Part shown: positions 23,220-24,692 of the stretch, piece after piece
How positions within the stretch are numbered: the first letter of the stretch is position 1
How the letters are laid out: each line of letters opens with the position of its first letter
Origin: Intrasporangium_A sp039812505
GTDB taxonomy: Bacteria > Actinomycetota > Actinomycetes > Actinomycetales > Dermatophilaceae
Reading direction: 5' to 3'
Assembly (NCBI RefSeq): GCF_039812505.1
Contig: NZ_JBDIAQ010000045.1
Location: 1 to 24,692, forward strand
DNA length: 24,692 nt
Made by a program: the position numbers and the translations under genes
The notes under the pieces: model-generated
Told to the model about the DNA's origin: nothing
The model's database searches: none
The model's input: the letters and a program-made list of their open reading frames with translations, nothing else

Positions 23220-24613
23220 CCACGTCCGACGGACCAGCCCCGTCGCGGCCCCGAGCACCACGGCTGCCGCTCGACGCGCTGCGTGCCGAGGTCGAGGACG
23301 GCACGATCGACACCGTCGTCGTGGCCTTCACCGACATGCAGGGGCGGCTGCAGGGCAAGCGGCTGCACGGCCGCTACTTCCTCGACCACGTCCTGGCGCA
23401 CGGCATCGAGGGGTGCAGCTACCTGCTGGCCGTCGACGTGGAGATGGACACCGTGGCCGGCTACGCGATCTCCTCGTGGGAGCGCGGCTACGGTGACATG
23501 CGTTTCGACCTGGACCTGACGACGCTGCGTCGCACCCCGGGGGCCCCACACTCGGCCACGGTCCAGTGCGACCTGTCCTGGACCGAGGGCGGCGGCCCGG
23601 TGCGTCCCTCGCCGCGGGCGGTACTGCGCGCGCAGGTCGACCGGGCGGCCGAGCAGGGTCTGGTGCCGTTCTGCGGGACCGAGCTGGAGTTCATCGTCTT
23701 CGAGGACTCGTACGAGGCCGCGTGGGACCGGGGGTACACCGGGATGACGCCGGCGAACCGGTACAACGTCGACTACTCGATCCTGGGCGGTGACCGGGTC
23801 GAGCCGCTGCTACGCGAGATCCGCCACGAGATGTACCGCGCCGGCATGCTCGTCGAGGGGGCCAAGGGGGAGTGCAACCTGGGCCAGCACGAGATCTCCT
23901 TCCGGTTCGACGAGGCGGTCCGTACGTGCGACGACCACGTGGTGTACCGCAACGCGGCCAAGGAGATCGCGGCCCGGCACGGCCGGTCGATCACCTTCAT
24001 GGCCAAGTACGACGAGCGTGAGGGCAGCTCGTGCCACGTCCACCTGTCGCTGCGGGGCGCGGACGGCTCGCTCAGCTGCGCCGACCCGGCCCGTCGGTAC
24101 GGGCACAGCGAGCTGTTCGACCATTTCCTGGCCGGGGTGCTGGCCACCATGCGCGAGCTGGCCTTGTTCTACGCGCCGAACGTCAACTCGTACAAGCGGT
24201 TCCAGCCGGGCTCGTTCGCGCCGACGGCGGTGGCCTGGGGCAGGGACAACCGGACCTGCGCGTTGCGGGTGGTGGGGCAAGGACCCGACCTGCGGGTCGA
24301 GAACCGGGTGCCCGGCGGGGACGTGAACCCCTACCTGGCGGTGGCCGCGATGCTGGCCGGGGGGCTGCACGGGGTCGCCGAGCGGCTGCCGCTGCCCGAC
24401 CCGGTGACCGGCAACGCCTACACCGCGGACCTGGCCCGGGTGCCCACGACGTTGCGCGAGGCCCGTGACCTGCTGGCCGCCTCGGCCCTGGCGCCTCGGG
24501 CGTTCGGTGTCGACGTGGTCGACCACTACGTCCACGCCGCCGACGTCGAGCTGGCCGCCTTCGAGGCTGCCGTGACCGACTGGGAGCGGCGCCGTGGCTT
24601 CGAACGGCTCTGA
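23216..24613 (+). CDS. Glutamine-synthetase-like ligase, candidate gamma-glutamylpolyamine synthetase (GlnA3/PuuA type)
   Basis: The 465-residue protein has the GS fold. The beta-grasp start is VVVAFTDMQGRLQGKRLHG (about 34-52). Metal and ATP sites are GTELEF (Glu156, Glu158), GAKGECNLGQHE (Glu219, Glu226) and SSCHVHLSL (His274, His276). NSYKRFQPGSFAPTAVAWG and RVENRVPGGDVNPYL complete the active site. There is no adenylylation Tyr motif of nitrogen-assimilating GlnA. It resembles PuuA and streptomycete GlnA3, which ligate glutamate to putrescine or other amines. No ATG, GTG or TTG in frame lies between the ilvE stop and the first conserved strand. CTG 23216, overlapping the ilvE TGA, gives the expected length and N-terminus. 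GTG 23321 would cut away the first helix and strand. Confidence 0.82.
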   Translation: MTTSDGPAPSRPRAPRLPLDALRAEVEDGTIDTVVVAFTDMQGRLQGKRLHGRYFLDHVLAHGIEGCSYLLAVDVEMDTVAGYAISSWERGYGDMRFDLDLTTLRRTPGAPHSATVQCDLSWTEGGGPVRPSPRAVLRAQVDRAAEQGLVPFCGTELEFIVFEDSYEAAWDRGYTGMTPANRYNVDYSILGGDRVEPLLREIRHEMYRAGMLVEGAKGECNLGQHEISFRFDEAVRTCDDHVVYRNAAKEIAARHGRSITFMAKYDEREGSSCHVHLSLRGADGSLSCADPARRYGHSELFDHFLAGVLATMRELALFYAPNVNSYKRFQPGSFAPTAVAWGRDNRTCALRVVGQGPDLRVENRVPGGDVNPYLAVAAMLAGGLHGVAERLPLPDPVTGNAYTADLARVPTTLREARDLLAASALAPRAFGVDVVDHYVHAADVELAAFEAAVTDWERRRGFERL

Positions 24614-24622
24614 CCCCGCCGA

Positions 24623-24672
24623 CGGTTCGATGTATCAGCGCGGCCTCTGGGCCGCGCTGATACATCGAACCG
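24623..24672. terminator. Perfect 23-bp hairpin after the GS-like gene
   Basis: The arm 24623-24645 is the exact reverse complement of 24650-24672, with a 4-base loop TCTG. Its middle, GATGTATCAGCG, is AT-richer than the surroundings. There is no T tract. It is the probable end of the ilvE-GS transcript and could act on both strands. Confidence 0.65.
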
Positions 24673-24675
24673 CGG

Positions 24676-24692
24676 TGGGGGTGGGGGTGGGG
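24676..24692 (+). repeat. G-rich tandem TGGGGG repeat at window end
   Basis: Three G runs of five, five and at least four (24677-24681, 24683-24687, 24689-24692) separated by single T residues continue to the window edge. With one more run beyond the edge this could form a G-quadruplex. The total length is unknown. Confidence 0.5.

Noticed and set aside
1..24692. CRISPR arrays, tRNA genes, transposases, integrases or phage genes
   Set aside because: Looked for repeat-spacer periodicity, tRNA-like cloverleaf ends and typical recombinase motifs; none seen.

Overview
The window is very GC-rich (roughly 70 percent, with third codon positions mostly G or C). It carries the branched-chain amino acid and serine genes ilvB-ilvN-ilvC, serA, leuB and ilvE in one series on the plus strand. 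That order, the Shine-Dalgarno-poor or leaderless starts and the codon use point to a Gram-positive actinobacterium, most likely Micrococcales (Intrasporangiaceae-like). The genus cannot be fixed from the sequence alone. I see no tRNA, rRNA, CRISPR array, insertion sequence or phage gene.

Layout. 1-830 (minus): a two-domain GNAT acetyltransferase that runs off the left edge. 903-1143: the ilvB control region, with two operator-like dyads, a TTGACA promoter, a tiny leader peptide ending Leu-Leu-Val-Leu-Pro, and an attenuator terminator. 1192-4673: ilvB, ilvN, ilvC, closed by a 16-bp perfect hairpin. 4859-11350 is an accessory block. It holds an FAD-dependent ferredoxin-reductase-type enzyme (minus), a 5'-truncated NCS1 permease (plus), a LysR regulator (minus) and, divergent from it, an overlapping operon of three RraA-fold paralogues plus an alpha/beta hydrolase. 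11511-13094: serA. 13184-13948 (minus): an MgtC/SapB membrane protein. 13992-14317: a short transcription unit made of a promoter, a probably leaderless peptide containing Val-Leu-Ile-Leu-Ile, a folded spacer, a 26-residue mini-ORF and a terminator. 14379-15443: leuB.

15492-24613 looks like a polyamine or linear-amide utilisation block with ilvE embedded in it. It has a PuuP-like APC permease (minus), a class III putrescine-type aminotransferase (plus) preceded by an in-frame small ORF, an ATP-grasp ligase (minus), a NylB-like serine hydrolase (minus), ilvE (plus) and a glutamine-synthetase-like gamma-glutamylpolyamine synthetase candidate (plus). The last gene appears to start at CTG, overlapping the ilvE stop. 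A 23-bp hairpin closes the block.

How the genes fit together. IlvB/IlvN, IlvC, LeuB and IlvE are steps of Val/Ile/Leu synthesis; IlvD and LeuACD are not in the window. SerA starts serine synthesis. Both attenuator-like leaders contain branched-chain codons, which suggests translation-coupled control by aminoacyl-tRNA supply. The two accessory blocks are catabolic in character. The most novel-looking parts are the triple RraA operon, the leader/mini-ORF unit before leuB, and the ATP-grasp plus NylB-like pair in a polyamine setting.
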